Positions 1 to 12,591 of a stretch of 64,000 nt of DNA are shown here, in pieces (position 1 is the stretch's first letter; each line of letters opens with the position of its first letter). The notes beneath the pieces are model-generated. The model was not told the origin of the DNA and did no database searches. It saw only the letters and a program-made list of their open reading frames with translations. The stretch covers positions 1,585,001 to 1,649,000 of the forward strand of contig JABRWF010000005.1 in assembly GCA_018343915.1 (NCBI GenBank), read 5' to 3'. Source of the stretch: Agroathelia rolfsii. Lineage: Eukaryota > Basidiomycota > Agaricomycetes > Amylocorticiales > Amylocorticiaceae. Both the position numbers and the translations under genes were made by a program.

Positions 1-1797
1 CGGGAATCAACATACTGGAGGAGCCAGCGCTTCCACCGCTGGTGCTGAGACCGGACCAATCCCAAGTACCAGTGCAGCTCGTGCCGCAAAGCACGTAGAC
101 CCGATCAGCACCGGAGTTCACGGATACAGTGTTGCCGCTTGTGAAGTCAACAGGGCCGAGCTTTGGGATTGATTAGGACGGACTTTCTACTATGAATAAA
201 AAGGACCACATATCATACCGTAACACCATTGCTGGGTGTCCCAGTGGGCGAGCCGTTCTCGTAGTCTTGTTCAATAACGACACCGTACTCGGAGATGCCT
301 ATATGAACAAGGGACTAAACGTCAAAGCAAATTCCAGGCCTGCTATGACTCCCACTTACCTGACACCGTATTACCCTTGTAGGTGATGGACGTGACAGAG
401 GCATCGGTAGCACCATAGTCAGTCTTGATACGGAGACCGTTCACGGAGGAAGTGACGGTGTTGCCGGAGATGGTTACATCACTGACAGTCTTGTCGCTAG
501 CAATGGAGCCAATGGAAATACCGTGACCTGTTATCATGTCCTATTTAACATGAGGCTTAGAGTATGACTTTATGATAGTGCGTACCACCAGAGCACTTGT
601 TGTCAGAGAAGGTAATGCTGGAGCCACTGTTGATGGCCTGAAAAAAACACCGTAAGACATTTTGATAAGAAAGCGAGACGTATGGATCTGAAGTTTACCA
701 AACAATCATCTTGATTCTCGCAAGTGCTGCCAGTGATAGTAAGGTCAGAAGCAGAAACATCGAAACAGTCGGTCTATTTCAAATCATCATTGTTAAAAAA
801 AATTTCCCCTCATTCGGCTAGAGGGTGAGCATACGTTGTGACCAAGGGAGGATCCAGCAGACTGCCGGGATAGAACATCAAAATCAAGCAACTATAATCC
901 TTATCAAAAATGACGTACATTGTTGATGGTAACATCAGAGACCGTGAAAGCTGAAAAAAGGTCACATGATCAATGGGGTTTGTTGTGTGAAGCGTAGATT
1001 ACTCACTGGCAGTGTTGCCAACACTAATAGCCTGGGCCGGGCTCTGCGAATATGGCGCACATTAAGATAAGCAATCCTTACTCCATAAACATATCAACTT
1101 ACGTTGAGGACGGTCTTTCAAAAAAGTATAAGTCATGAGAATATACGGATCTGAAATGCATTTCTTGTACTTACAACATCCTTGAAGGTTCCTCCACCCT
1201 TGGTGATCTTAACCATGGGGTGGGGCTTGGTAACACCACCATTGGTACCCTCACCATCCCAGTAGTCCGCGCCGAGGCTGTGAAAATACATGGGTCTCTG
1301 CTTGACTCGTGATGAAGATAACACATACCCGTTGAGCGTGTTGCCATTACCGTCAAAGGTGAAGGTATCGTCGTCGCTGTCAGTGCCGATCTCAAAGAGA
1401 GGGCCGTCCCATTCCTTGAAACCGAAGGTGACCTCACCCTTGAGGTTTACGGTAGTGCCAGATGCCAAGCCAGCTAGTATTCCCACCATTTAGCAATCTG
1501 TAAAGCCTGAGTAGTGAGCTTTGTCATACTAATGGATAGTGTCTCTCCAGCAGTCATGGTAAACGATTCAATGCTAGGGATATTATAAGAAACCCAGCTT
1601 TAGCGTTGACCATTGAACGCGACCTACTTGATGGTGGTGCAGGCCAGGTTATCAGAGGTGACATCTGAAGCAGAGCTAATTGTCGCAGTGCAACGCTTGC
1701 CAATCTTGCGTGGCTTGGCTGGCGGGGTAGGCGTAGCGTACGTAGATAACAAAGAGGCGAGTGCGAGAGCACCAACAATAGTGGAAACGCGAAGCAT
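1..1797 (-). CDS. Secreted endo-polygalacturonase, GH28 (3' end cut by window)
   Basis: Secreted pectinase that would hydrolyse alpha-1,4-galacturonan in plant cell walls. The start at 1797 gives a hydrophobic signal peptide ([18 protein letters not shown]) and a short propeptide ending in Lys-Arg, a Kex2-type site, before [10 protein letters not shown], a typical mature start. Thirteen exons could be phased: 1797-1628, 1573-1530, 1473-1329, 1277-1175, 1114-1103, 1043-1007, 950-919, 861-835, 773-699, 637-586, 527-360, 298-219, 160-16. All GH28 active-site motifs are present: NTD (split by an intron at 774-834), NQDDC, GHG and RIK. The last exon lies beyond base 1, since a good donor (GTATGT) follows base 16. 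Exon 5 is only 12 bp and encodes TVLN. Family and strand are secure; endo action is inferred from overall similarity to fungal endo-polygalacturonases. Confidence 0.93.
1103..1114 (-). other. 12-bp micro-exon of the polygalacturonase gene
   Basis: Four codons (TVLN) between an acceptor ending GAAAG and a donor GTAAGT. They restore the GH28 block [16 protein letters not shown], which would otherwise have a gap. Both neighbouring introns are about 60 bp and in phase with it. Confidence 0.75.
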
Positions 1798-2738
1798 AAC
1801 TGTCGATTGGTAGTTTGTGTGGTGTGAATGTGAGACCAGAGAGTGACTGGTCTTTACTCGTATCCTCTTTCTGGCTTTTATATCTCAAAAACAGCGATAA
1901 AACTGGAAACCAGAGCGGCCCGGCGCAAGTAACAGTAGCCAGTGTACATGGTGTGAGGTGAGTGAATAACATAGACACGAGAGGGAGCAAGTGGAATCAC
2001 CGCCGGCCCGTCTCAGTAGGACAACAGCGGTGAGTAACAATGATCGAGTTGCATGATGCACGGAGAAACCATGAAGGAAAATTCACACATGGCCCATACG
2101 CAGCAAGAAGCGAGTTGGTAGAGAGAAGCGACCGACGTAGCTGGCAATAGGCTGCGAATCAAGACAGGATGATAATAAGAAGCAACCTGCCAGCACACGG
2201 ATAAGCCAAGCCAAATACAGGCTAAAAAAAGATCAATTTGCGTTTTCGCGTCACTGGATCAATCAGCTGGTCTATAGTCCCCCTCACCCGGCAGCCAGTA
2301 GTAATGTACATTGATCGTGACCAACAGTTGTTTGAATCAAGTCTGAGTAAATGCACCTTTGAGCAGAATCCAATGACCAAAGCTTGTGAGTCCAGTATTC
2401 CTGCGCACGACGAGTCGCAGTAAGTAGATGAAACCTGAGGAGGTATTAGGACACCGATACACAGCAGTTAATACCGTCCGGACGGTCGAACACGGAATAA
2501 TCTGATCACCAACTACGGGTCGCGTATCTATGCAAATACCGTCACAAGGGTTCAACTCTGATTGCGGGCCGCATACAACTGAGCCGCGGGTAGATCCTCT
2601 ACGTCCTGAGACACATGATACACTTTAATTCAGGAGCGACATCTCCAGGGCCGTAAGTTCTGATTTTGTGTTCACAAAATAGTCAAATGTTCAACAAAGG
2701 ATCTAAAAAATAATGATTTTGTCGGATAACTAATACAC
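1798..2738. other. Intergenic: polygalacturonase promoter side and 3' flank of the EXPERA-type gene
   Basis: No open frame here resembles a protein I know. The first few hundred bases should hold the polygalacturonase promoter, because that gene reads leftwards from 1797. The rest is the 3' flank of the next gene. Confidence 0.5.
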
Positions 2739-3497
2739 CTATTCTCTTTTAACTCTCTCGCTTTCTTTTACCAGTTTCAAGATTCGCGAGGCCATGTCAA
2801 GAGTCATGCCAAGAGGAACTAGGAAAAAGGGCACATAGCTCGACAATAATAACAATCTTTGTCCAGTCGTCACCGATGGGATCCCCGAGACAGCAGTGTG
2901 TGCTGATGTGCTGGGTGTTGCCAAAATAACCGCAATGCATGCCAGCGTAGTGGTAGCAGTTGACGCACCATAAATTAGCAGCAGTACGAAAATAGATCTG
3001 TTTTCTGTTATCTCTAGTCAACGCCGAAACAGTTAAACCGGATATTGCGTTCAAAACTAACCCGACTTCAATCCTCGGATACCAAGAAAGAACACAGGTA
3101 GTTGGAAGATCCTAAGATAAAATCAGGTTCAAGACATGCCGTACTTGGAATAAATTTAGGACAGATACATTTCGACGATCAGAAATGACTTGAACCATGA
3201 CGCGTCGTAAGTGGGTCCAAAATAGCCCATAGCGCCGCCTATCAGCGGATCCTGAGACATAGCGAAATACAAATTTGGAAGATTTGATATAAAACCCGGA
3301 AGAAGTGACTTGGGATAGATTGCTTGCAAGTCAAGGAGTAAGGTCGCTGGGATGTGAATCTAACAATGTCTCATGTCAAAAAGTAAACCAGTGTTTATGG
3401 AGACCACATACGTAGAAGAAAGCAACATAAAGGAGGTCGAGCGGCCGTTCTCTCAGGGATGTCTCTAGCGTTTTGTGAGTCGTGGAAGGGTGGTACC
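2739..3497 (-). CDS. EXPERA-type (TMEM97/EBP-like) membrane protein, 5' end unresolved
   Basis: Small multi-spanning protein like the fungal EXPERA/TMEM97 group, probably in ER-type membranes. EXPERA proteins bind or isomerise sterols, or act as chaperones; no substrate can be read here. Four exons join in phase: from about 3490 to 3412, 3359-3169, 3111-3067, 2997-2739. They give family-like blocks RPLDLLYVAFFY, IHIPATLLLDLQAIYP, GGAMGYFGP, IFQLPVFFLGIRGL and SYVPFFLVPLGMTLDMA, then a basic tail ending KESERVKRE. About four membrane segments are visible. The start is a problem: the frame that reads RPLDLL meets a stop before any ATG, and the ATG at 3497 is in another frame. A short upstream exon, a frameshift or a damaged 5' end are all possible. 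Confidence 0.7.
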
Positions 3498-4390
3498 ATG
3501 TGATATGAGCCTACTGCGGGAGTCTGCGACCAAAGGGCTTGACTTGGTATCCAAAATCATTTCAATGTTTCCAGCTTGGGTGAGAGTAAATAAACGCGGA
3601 GCCACGTATTACAGAAGAAGAAGGGCAGACAAGATGGTTCAATATTGATTACTGTCAGAGTCGATGTACTTGCAGGTTCTACTTGAAGCTGCTAGTGCAG
3701 CAGAAACCGTGACCTTGTCAGTGTTGACAGGGCCAGAGTCATGACTGTACATCACGTGTAATAAGTTTCCAAATCCGGAACCACGGATTGACTGATGGGT
3801 GAGACAAGTTTAGATTAAATCAACCCGCCCTAACCTGACCCGTTGGGAGTCCTACGCCATGACTCAAGCGCTCAAACTCAAGGTTAGTATTACTGGCAGT
3901 ATACCCGGAATATCTAACATGGATCAAGGCTAAAACTTGGTAAAATTCAACCCAAGAGCTCCGCATGGGGTTCAAGGTGCTACTAAATTTTGAGTTCACA
4001 GTAGCAGTATAGGTGTTTTGTTACTAATTCAATGTTAAATTTTGTGTAATGGCTGGATGACAAAGTCGTCAGAGTGTGATCTCTATTGACCCATTTCTCC
4101 AGTAATGAATCCGATGAACTAAATCAAACCTCAAGATATCCATATTGCCATATGTGACGATATCGCGCATTCTACAGTAGTCCTGAGAAAATATATTAAG
4201 ACCTAAACAAGAAGAGGACAGAGATATGATTATACATAGAATTACATTCGGTTATTACTTGCATTTAGTCCCACTAACGCACTTGATTTTGTTAAACCGA
4301 CATTATATATTTATGCCACGACAGCCAGTATACCACAGTGCCAAATGAAGAATGAGTAGGGTCAAATTATGTTATCGTCATTTCTTTCAG

Positions 4391-4482
4391 GTCCCGCATT
4401 CTTTGTGCAAGCCAAACGAGATAACGTTGTCAACATTGCGATTCTCGCCACAGCCAAGGATCTCCCCTCCTTCTACAAGTAA
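4391..4482 (+). other. Coding-like terminal exon, unidentified
   Basis: A strong acceptor (TTTCTTTCAG) is followed by an open frame with fungal-looking codon use. It starts PAFFVQAKRDN and ends LATAKDLPSFYK at a TAA. No convincing upstream exon was found and I do not recognise the protein. It may be the 3' remnant of a gene or chance. Confidence 0.25.
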
Positions 4483-4598
4483 CGGACTAACAGAAGCTGG
4501 CTGCGGAGCGACCGCAGGCTACACAAATAGCGGAACGAACACTTCCAGCAAGGCTAGCCCTCTGGGATAACCTACTGCTGCCGTTCAAAATGCTCCTC

Positions 4599-4622
4599 AA
4601 AAAAAAAAAGAGAGAGAGAGAG
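4599..4622. repeat. Poly-A tract followed by (GA)n microsatellite
   Basis: Eleven A residues run into about six GA units in non-coding sequence. Confidence 0.9.
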
Positions 4623-5368
4623 ATGATGAAGAGGCTGGCTGCGGAGCTTCTCGAAAATTTTCACATTTGTATTTACCGGCGAAGAGGATAAGCGCATAGC
4701 AAAAGAGATCAAGACCAATGCGGGGAGCTAATGCAGGAAGGCTCACTGTCATCATTGCGAATGTATGCGAGCTTATCGTGTGTCTACATTTGAATTTTGG
4801 GGCTTAAAAAAAACCTGCAAATGTGTACCAGATACTTTAGCTCAGTCACAATGACGTATTCCCAAGAGATACGCGACCACCGGGAGGCGACGAAGAAATA
4901 AAAAGGAGGAAGGGTGTAACGGATCGAGACCCTTCGGAGTGAGGCTGACCGGTTGGGTGATATGACGCCTGTCACGTCGTTTTCAATATTTCTTATTTCT
5001 TCAATTTCTTGGTATTAGCTTACGACAGGTTTCCATTCCACAAGGAATATGTTTACATTCTTCAGTTGATTTTCTTACATTTGCATGCTCGTGATTTTTA
5101 TCTTAGGATAGGTATAAATACGGACCATGTATGTAGTCGAGTAGGACAGGCAATCGACATTTTATACCAGTTCTCTCTCTCTTGTGATTTGTCTCTAGTG
5201 ACGTCCCTGGTCGGACGTGACAAAGGGCTATAATAGCAGTTTTTTTGGCTGCATAAGTTCATATAGTCGGAATGCTTATCGAGCTTGTCCTCTTCCAAGC
5301 GACCTATCACTGGCGGCTATTGTATCAAATTCGTCATCATTTCTGCCAAGGTAAACATAAATTCAAAA

Positions 5369-5988
5369 TTACCTGTAGATTTCATCGCTTATGGTGCGCC
5401 TAAGGAGTCGCTGACTACATAGCTCGGGGATCACGTTTTTATAATGACAATCCGAGAAGCTCATGAAGAGTACCCTCACTGATATCAACCTCATGCCCGT
5501 CCTTACGTTGCGGTTGTCTTGCCGATTCATTCCGGAGGCGTAGTAACCGATATGCGCAAGCTTCTTCTGTCTGTACTCACAAGCACTCATGTTCAAAGCA
5601 TACAAAATCACTGTATACAGCATAAACAAGAACACGCAGTTCCTGGACAGTGGGCAATACTGACGGCAGAAGAGACGGTGCAAGACACTGTGCCAATCAT
5701 ACCAAGCAAATGGAATAGGGATTACCACTATAAAGGTCCAAAGGGATGTTGGGAGATAGTAAATCGTGCTGTGTAATTACGCCGACAGTTCTCATGCTGC
5801 CACCGGATGGGTCCTCGAGATTAATTATAACCTTGATCAAAATATCAACGCACATGTACTGTAGCAAGCAACGGATGATCATCATACGGAGAACTCGCAT
5901 GTGCACAATGATGTAAGGTAAGGCGGCTAGGATGGCGCTTCTAGACGAAAACCGATGATCGGCAGTGCCTGTCTACACCGGGTAAAGC
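5369..5988 (-). other. Possible membrane-protein exons or remnant, unidentified
   Basis: Two overlapping minus-strand open stretches are rich in long hydrophobic runs. One, about 5988-5697, contains SAILAALPYIIVHMRVLRMM and LLQYMCVDILIKVIINLEDP. The other, about 5760-5369, contains LPTSLWTFIVVIPIPFAWYD and NCVFLFMLYTVILYALNM. They are in different frames, so an intron or a frameshift would be needed to join them. I compared them mentally with STE3 pheromone receptors and DUF6533/6534 proteins and found no convincing motif. It may be a decayed multi-spanning protein or chance. Confidence 0.25.
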
Positions 5989-6532
5989 ATGGATCGCACG
6001 CATAAACCTTCTTTTGCGCTGACCTGGGCCAGAAGTTGGTTTGGAAGAGTAGTTCAAGAGCAGGTATCGTAAAGTAGCGCAGATACTATCGCATGAGAAC
6101 TGTATGATCAAATGTTAAATATCGTATAGAATCAAGGAAATGGCGGAGTCCTTGCAAAAATCAAGTAATTATATGGCATCGATAAACTGAGTATTGAACC
6201 ATACCCCTGGGGCTACGTGCACCAGAATACAAAACCTCTCATAGCACTCAGCACATCAATGTAAATCAGTGCCCATGGTAAATATTTAAATATTGATACT
6301 TGGACTCCCCCCCCCCCACCAACATATACATATAGCTTGCATAAAGCGTATCACTCCACACAAAAGCAAGCTTTGATTGGAATGGTAACTAGTCAAGGCG
6401 CCAACAAGTCGGAACTCGGAAGCAGCCATGACAGAGCTATACAGTACCAAACATTCAAACTCAGACGGCAGTCTGCTGCTATTGGGTGTTCATCGCCAAG
6501 TACGAAAGCACCGACGCCTCTAGCCCTTCAAG
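5989..6532. other. Intergenic, probable promoter region of the eL43 gene
   Basis: No coding signal. An 11-base C run lies at 6307-6317, about 215 bp before the eL43 start codon. Ribosomal protein promoters often have pyrimidine tracts, but its role here is only inferred. Confidence 0.4.
6307..6317. repeat. Poly-C tract upstream of eL43
   Basis: Eleven C residues in non-coding sequence about 215 bp before the start codon. Confidence 0.9.
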
Positions 6533-7099
6533 ATGGTATGCCCCGCGAAACCATTTCGAATGCACTGCTGGACCTCAGATATACCTTTCTAGACAAAACG
6601 CACTCGTAAAGTCGGTGTTACCGGAAAATATGGAACAGTGGGTTGGATTCCTCAGTTGTTGGGCAATATTGGTGCTGAATAAAGCGATTAGCGTTACGGT
6701 GCATCACTGCGAAAGCAGGTGAAGAAGGTGAAGCGAGGAGATCCACACATCCATTACCTCCTCTAATTTTTATTTTTGAAATCAGATGGAAATCACCCAA
6801 CATGCACGATACACTTGCACTTTCTGCGGCAAGGCATGTTCACGATCGATCAAAAATTCAAGGGCATGTAATAACAATTTTCTTTCCCATAGGACTCCGT
6901 GAAACGCTCTGCAGTCGGCATTTGGAACTGCCGCGCATGCAAAAAGGTCATTGCTGGTGGTGCATGGACTGTTTCCACAACAGCTGCCGCAACAGTGCGC
7001 GGGTGAGTCCCCTGATTGCTTGTCAGTTCTATACTAGTACGGTTTATTGATTGATTCGTTAGCACTATTCGCCGGTTGCGTGAGCTGACAGAGGCGTAG
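6533..7099 (+). CDS. RPL43: 60S ribosomal protein eL43 (L43/L37a)
   Basis: Zinc-binding protein of the large ribosomal subunit. Six exons: 6533-6535 (the ATG alone), 6593-6637, 6692-6727, 6786-6833, 6893-7002, 7063-7099. They total 279 bp, or 92 residues, the usual length of the yeast protein. The product begins [20 protein letters not shown]. It carries the two Cys pairs of the zinc ribbon, CTFCGK and CRACKK, then the conserved [18 protein letters not shown] and [11 protein letters not shown]. Intron 4 (6834-6892) begins GC, not GT: only a GC-AG splice keeps FCGK-DSVKR in frame. Placing the start codon alone in exon 1 is common in ribosomal protein genes. Identity is secure. Confidence 0.96.
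6834..6892 (+). other. GC-AG intron of the eL43 gene
   Basis: Exon ends GGCAAG, intron starts GCATGT and ends CCATAG. Joining gives the conserved zinc-ribbon run FCGKDSVKR. The next GT, three bases into the intron, shifts the frame. Confidence 0.85.
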
Positions 7100-7230
7100 A
7101 GACCTTCACCTTTTTTATTCTTTCTCTCTTTGCATGCTTCCATAGTCTCTCTGCACACTGTATGTCTTCACACATGAGTTCATCCAATATGAACGTCACG
7201 CGCCGCGCGAAAAGACCTGTAATATGAAAG

Positions 7231-7434
7231 TTACTCCATGCACGGATTGTAAGCATCCTGGGTGCCTCTCTTGCCAGCGAGATACTCTCTATCTAGTTTT
7301 GCAAATTTCTTCTGCGTTCTGGTTTCAAGGATATTGATCGGATAGAATCCGCTCATCACATGCACCTCAGATCGATTGCCATGCCTAATTTCCTCAATGG
7401 CGCGAGTGTAGTAACTCGGTGAAATCTTATCGGA
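7231..7434 (-). other. Coding-like terminal exon of an unidentified minus-strand gene
   Basis: One frame stays open for about 68 codons and ends at a TAA (7233-7231). It contains SPSYYTRAIEEIRHGNRSEV, then PINILETRTQKKFAKLDREY and LAGKRGTQDAYNPCME at the C-terminus. The charged, soluble composition and codon use look like a real exon, unlike the surrounding sequence. It lies tail to tail with eL43. If the gene has more exons they would lie between 7434 and 7890, back to back with cellobiose dehydrogenase. I could not assemble them, and I do not recognise the protein. Confidence 0.4.
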
Positions 7435-7890
7435 TCACGTACATACTCCTTGTAAATCTTTCATCCGGCGTGTAGCGGTATGATGACGATCGAGGTAACA
7501 GCATTACAAGGTTCCGTTGTTTAATTATGCCCCCCTGGTCGCCACCAAGTGCGCCAAGGTCCATTTTCAGCCTCACTCTCAGTACACGAACATTTCTCGT
7601 TTCATTATCGGCCCTTGCTATTCCCTTGGCTGTTACATTTGACACTTGGGTGACCGCCATCGGTCAACAGCCTTGACACCGATTTTTTTCCGTTACTGGT
7701 CAAATTACTCTCTGGGCTTTTGAACAATTCATCTTTCACTATGTTAACTCGGCAATTGCTTTTTCCCCATGACAGCTGCCCAGACAATATCGGATTTTTA
7801 CGGCTCTTCTTCGCTCGAGCTAAAGATTATATATTCATTGGAGCACTATTCCACTGATATCAGTTTCCTGGGCTGAACTAGCCTTTCGAT
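7435..7890. other. Intergenic upstream of cellobiose dehydrogenase
   Basis: This probably holds the promoter of the next gene and perhaps upstream exons of the minus-strand gene ending at 7231. Minus-strand frames are open in parts (7787-7605 and 7660-7427), but no splice chain to the 7231-7434 exon was convincing. Confidence 0.3.
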
Positions 7891-11390
<3,500 letters not shown>

Positions 11391-12591
11391 TCACAGGCTG
11401 GGAGGAGGGTTTCTGGGGATTCAAATCACAAATAGTTTATTTTATCTGGTGGTCTGTACGATTCCGGCGCAGAGACAAAACACGAAACTTCAGCATTAAT
11501 AACTAATTTTATTATTTATATCTTCAAATTCTGTGTGATTTTTTGTCCAAGTTTATGAGAAAACTTTGCGTTATTGTTGTAGGGCCATCGGCCCAACCAG
11601 TATGAGATCGCGACAAAACGCCGGATAGTAACAAGCCCATTCATATCGGCAGCAAAGCTTCTCCTGAGGCCTGTTGAATGGCGACAATAAGCAACCGAGA
11701 ATACACCTTACGGAATGCTGTGCCCTACATGATAGATGCCTTGATGTAGCAGCAGTGTCGGGAAGATTGATATTATTTACCAAAACCCAGCTTGGAAGCT
11801 GTGTCATACTCACTAAGGTTTGTATCGTGATTGATTCGGGTTCGAAATGAGCCCATGATGATGTTGGACCGAGCAAAGCACAGGCACAGTACGACAAGAT
11901 CCTTAAAAACTTGACATGGGGGCCAGCTGGAGCAGCCCCATCGTACGTAAAAATATTGAAGGGGACACAAGAGGCCTCTGAGACAAAATCGTGGCCTCAA
12001 CAACATATTCTATCAACGCTGTTTCCATCTGTCTTTTGACCTAGACTCTCGACTGTTCACTTTGTTAGTTTGTCCTTGTTATTTTCGTCGGTTTTGAGCT
12101 TCGTCGACAGGCAACCGCACTCCTTTATCAACAGCTCTGCAGTTTGCGCCAGAATCGAGCAAGATGTCGACCACGGCGTGTTAGCGTATCATCCATATCA
12201 TCCCTAGGAGCTTGGATAACTTGTCGGAAAAAATGCGTATCATGATTCATGGGCCATTTCGCCGAGTATTTGTGTCGATCATCAAAAGACCCAATGCAAA
12301 GAAAAGCAGCCGAAGCGGTGCCATAAGAAACCTGCCCACCCACAGAGTAATGCAACAGAATATAATTTGGGATGCCTTGTCCAGTGCTTTTGTCTTGGTG
12401 TTGGAAACGAAAGAAGACGGAACGATGATGATGAGTTCACTTCCGCATTCGGAGTTTTTGACGTCGTCTCGCGCCGTTCTGCCACTGCGGCGGCCACTTC
12501 TCCATCTCTTGCCTGTGTCGTCTTGCCAGTCTTTTCGGGCCTCTACTATCTACCTCACCTGCTAATCCTCATTGCCCTGTGCAATTATACC
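11391..12591. other. Intergenic: 3' flank of CDH and promoter of the DnaJ gene
   Basis: Several frames of 60-120 codons are open on both strands, but none has recognisable protein content or plausible exon continuation. I see no gene here. Confidence 0.5.

Larger units (their letters stand above)
3500..5368. other. Region without a resolved gene
   Basis: AT-rich, broken in all frames except for a coding-like terminal exon at 4391-4482. A phrase containing GCTGGCTGCGGAGC occurs twice, near 4495 and 4632. An A-tract followed by a GA repeat lies at 4599-4622. No gene could be assembled. Confidence 0.4.

Noticed and set aside
3640..3770. Minus-strand peptide resembling the end of a second GH28 enzyme
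   Set aside because: Only a short Ser/Ala/Val-rich stretch with a stop; no NTD, DD, HG or RIK motif nearby.
5369..5988. STE3-type pheromone receptor
   Set aside because: Hydrophobic runs are suggestive, but the receptor's diagnostic loops were not found, so the stronger name was dropped.
11571..12565. Overlapping frames of 60-117 codons upstream of the DnaJ gene
   Set aside because: No conserved content in any frame on either strand and no plausible splice chain.
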